Shown here: positions 63,067 to 64,000 of the stretch, piece by piece
How the letters are laid out: each line of letters begins with the position of its first letter
Numbering within the stretch: the stretch's first letter is position 1
Source of the DNA: CBDCWQ01 sp965223435
Lineage (GTDB): Bacteria > Myxococcota > Kuafuiibacteriia > Kuafuiibacteriales > Kuafuiibacteriaceae
Length of the DNA: 64,000 nt
Assembly (NCBI GenBank): GCA_965223435.1
Contig: CBDCWQ010000019.1
Coordinates: forward strand, 496,001-560,000
Direction of reading: 5' to 3'
The notes under the pieces: generated by a model
What the model was told of the DNA's origin: nothing
Database searches by the model: none
Seen by the model: the letters and a program-made list of their open reading frames with translations, nothing else
Program-made: the position numbers and the translations under genes

Positions 63067-64000
63067 TCAGTTTTCGGTCAGCGCATTGAACCAGTCCCTG
63101 CACTTTGCGATGCCTTCTTGGCTTCCAAGGCAGCTGAGGTGGCCATCGTCCGGCAGAGAATCGAATTGGCAGGTGTGGGTCTTCGCGCTGTCGATCTGCG
63201 TGCACAGCGCCTCCATCGAAGAGGCGGGTAACCAATCTCGATCGACATCCAGCAAACCACACGCCGGAAGCGGGGTTGCACTTCCGCACTCGATGATCTT
63301 CCAGTCCTTTATCCCGTAGGCCGAAGCCGGAACGTCAACGATTGTATCGTTCGCAGCATCGGGATGCTCGAGGGTCGCGGCCTCGCAGGCTTTGGCCCCA
63401 CCATAGTAGCGATCGCACACCACAGCCTGACGAACGCGTCCACACGACAGCGGGGACGCCCGCAAAAAAGCATCGGTCTCAACCACATCGTAGGTGCCGT
63501 CATGGAAGCAGGCCGCCGTCGTTTTTTCTCCATGCCAAATGGGTTCGTCTTCCGCATCGCTACGCGCCATCACCACCACCGGTGCCGTCGCCCCATGGCT
63601 CACGCCCGCAAGCAACAAGTGCTGGCCATCCCAAAGGGAGGCCATTTCTTTTGACGCTCGAATCGAAGACAAGATGAGATCGATGCGGTCACGCTCCTCG
63701 TAATAGGGAACCTGAGAAGCCTCTCGGTTGGTTAAAAATACGCCAGCGCACACGGCGACATAGCCGGCCTCGACGTAACCCGCCATGGCTTTGCTGTACA
63801 CCGCGTCAGGCCTACCAAAAGAGTCGTCACAGTTCATCTCTCCTCCGCTGAAGATGACCACCAGACGTGAACACCCGCCGTCTTTGCATGCCGCAGGGTC
63901 GGCCCGATATCGCCAGTAGCACGGATCCTCTATGCCGTTGAGCTGTTGGCATTCGTTCACGGTCACTTCGCCGGTCTCGATGGGCATCTTGCTATCGTTT
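63067..64000 (-). CDS. Alpha/beta-hydrolase-like exported protein (5' end outside window)
   Basis: At least 310 codons are open to the window edge. Met at 63987 is internal or optional, because the frame continues upstream (NDSK before MPIETGE). It has a lipase-like GVSHG nucleophile elbow after LLLAGVSHGATAPVVVM, preceded by VVIFSGGEMNCDD. Eleven or so cysteines in the visible part suggest an exported disulfide-bonded protein, with the signal peptide outside the window. The C-terminus has DDGHLSCLGSQEG, where the catalytic His may lie. Substrate unknown. Confidence 0.78.
   Translation of the reverse strand, partial: NDSKMPIETGEVTVNECQQLNGIEDPCYWRYRADPAACKDGGCSRLVVIFSGGEMNCDDSFGRPDAVYSKAMAGYVEAGYVAVCAGVFLTNREASQVPYYEERDRIDLILSSIRASKEMASLWDGQHLLLAGVSHGATAPVVVMARSDAEDEPIWHGEKTTAACFHDGTYDVVETDAFLRASPLSCGRVRQAVVCDRYYGGAKACEAATLEHPDAANDTIVDVPASAYGIKDWKIIECGSATPLPACGLLDVDRDWLPASSMEALCTQIDSAKTHTCQFDSLPDDGHLSCLGSQEGIAKCRDWFNALTEN

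Noticed and set aside
62435..63319. A 294-codon plus-strand open frame over the 62.7-63.1 kb gap
   Set aside because: It overlaps two better-supported minus-strand genes at both ends and shows no domain.

Overview
The window looks like a chromosome segment of a Myxococcota-type (former deltaproteobacterial) Gram-negative bacterium. The evidence is the gene order pilB-pilT-pilC-pilS-pilR / pilA-pilG-pilH-pilI as in Myxococcus, Hanks-type kinases with HRDLSPRN or PEGA-type architecture, a PilZ protein, FHA/GAF signalling proteins, two TonB receptors, and LolA, LptC and FtsK. Base composition is high-GC and even. I saw no rRNA, tRNA, phage, insertion sequence or CRISPR array. Almost everything reads as core genome.

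Region 1 (1-13.3 kb) is a type IV pilus locus. Two nearly identical major pilin genes lie in tandem; the first is cut by the window edge. A sigma-54 promoter with an upstream array of TTGTCA motifs precedes the second. A pilin-like gene and pilG/pilH/pilI-type genes follow. On the other strand lie pilB, pilT, pilC, pilS, pilR and a small TPR gene. PilS/PilR very probably drive the sigma-54 pilin promoter.

Region 2 (13.5-24.7 kb) is mostly housekeeping on the minus strand: aroE, ribF, a HugZ-like flavoprotein, an F0 operon (atpZ-atpI-atpB-atpE, with an Na+-type ion site in subunit c), rsmE, prmA, ogt, a lipoprotein and an active M16 peptidase. Region 3 (24.9-34.7 kb) has a lipoprotein, a TPR-TonB receptor fusion, a PEGA kinase, ftsK and lolA.

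Region 4 (34.7-40.45 kb) is the most interesting part. A cobalamin riboswitch precedes a BtuB-like TonB receptor, a beta-propeller lipoprotein resembling Bacteroides BtuG in design and position, a BtuF-like binding protein and a site-2 protease. Three apparent one-base insertions in short homopolymers break the lipoprotein and the btuF signal peptide within about 350 bases.

Region 5 (40.5-52.1 kb) is signalling and energy metabolism: a PEGA-like protein, an FHA-GAF-cyclase protein with altered catalytic residues, a second kinase, an LptC-like lipoprotein, korAB (2-oxoacid:ferredoxin oxidoreductase), and a receiver-less sigma-54 activator beside a histidine kinase. A short inverted and direct repeat cluster closes it. 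Region 6 (52.3-64 kb) has two M16 homologues with destroyed active sites, one fused to TPRs, plus a zinc-ribbon membrane protein, an aldehyde dehydrogenase, an RlmD-type methyltransferase, a PilZ protein, scoAB, a methyltransferase, a small membrane protein and an exported hydrolase cut by the window end.
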